NCBI GenBank assembly: GCA_028752905.1
Contig: JAQNBH010000004.1
Span: 32,612,189 to 32,676,188, forward strand
Source of the DNA: Cladorhizidae sp. MBARI D1340-BT2
Lineage: Eukaryota > Porifera > Demospongiae > Poecilosclerida > Cladorhizidae
Length of the DNA: 64,000 bases
Direction: 5' to 3'
Shown: positions 63,646 to 64,000 of the stretch, piece after piece
Layout: each line of letters starts with the position of its first letter
Position numbering within the stretch: the first letter of the stretch is position 1
Notes under the pieces: model-generated
What the model was told of the DNA's origin: nothing
Seen by the model: only the letters and a program-made list of their open reading frames with translations
The model's database searches: none
Translations under genes and position numbers: made by a program

Positions 63646-64000
63646 CTGGAAGAATCTGAAGTATCAGTAGCAACAACAACAAAAAAAATTATGGAAGAGT
63701 AAAAATTAGGCCAGTTTGGTAATTGATGACAATGCCAGCATTGAAACCTGTTGACTAAAGTTGTGTAACTCCACGTACTTGACTTGTAATATGTACAGAG
63801 ATCTTTCAGTAACATTATATGTATACCAAACAATCACAGTTTATTTGGCACTTATAGATTTTGAAAGACTGTGAGAATTATAGTCCTTCATCCGCCTATC
63901 AATGAGGTGGAATAATGCCTTGTCAACTTGAATGGTCATCAGGAGGATGCAAGTGAAACAAATATCAGTATTCATCTGCATCAAATCGCATGATTATCTG
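63646..64000. other. Non-coding end of window
   Basis: No gene recognised to the window edge. Confidence 0.4.

Overview
The window reads as a transposable-element graveyard from an animal nuclear genome, probably a non-vertebrate metazoan (a sponge or cnidarian would fit; this is inference). It is AT-rich with eukaryotic architecture and no bacterial-style gene packing. Its elements include LINEs with a PHD finger in ORF1, a CsRn1-like and a Gmr1-like Ty3/Gypsy element, and piggyBac, hAT, Mutator-like and Ginger-like transposase relics. I found no convincing intact host protein gene, rRNA or tRNA in 64 kb, and almost every coding region carries stops or frameshifts.

Layout. 1-12.3 kb: a 26-bp minisatellite (0.96-1.77 kb), a TIR-bearing element (3.14-4.64 kb) that contains a long palindrome, a purine-rich low-complexity tract, a piggyBac transposase relic on the minus strand (6.4-7.63 kb), a solo copy of the Mutator-like 3' region (8.34-8.83 kb) and a large minisatellite (8.85-10.3 kb). 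12.3-26.7 kb: three LINE copies head to tail (A, B, C, all plus strand). A and C are the same PHD-finger family. B is a different, internally deleted LINE split by a 3.5-kb Mutator-like transposon.

27.3-41.9 kb: fragments of an integrase / Ulp1-type protease / zinc-finger gene (Ginger-like), interrupted by nested LTR retrotransposons. The outer element (30154-40430, plus strand, CsRn1-like Gypsy) has 4-bp ATAT target duplications. An inner element (30460-36273, minus strand) landed at the second codon of its Gag gene with a 5-bp ATGGC duplication. The inner element encodes Gag with a SCAN-like segment, then protease, integrase, RT and RNase H. Integrase before RT is the reversed order known from Gmr1 elements, and the integrase-to-RNase H stretch lies in one reading frame.

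42.6-56.3 kb: a LINE 3' scrap, a hAT transposon with TIRs and a near-perfect 8-bp duplication (43177-46925) holding a foldback element, a piggyBac element with TTAA ends (47063-50380) holding a second hAT-like fragment, a further LINE (51.2-52.96 kb) and a decayed Gypsy 5' part (54.6-56.1 kb). 56.3-64 kb: no genes, but a divergent foldback copy and several minisatellites, the largest a roughly 41-bp array at 61.26-62.1 kb.

The elements do not cooperate. What they record is a chronology: older elements serve as targets for younger ones in at least five nested events.
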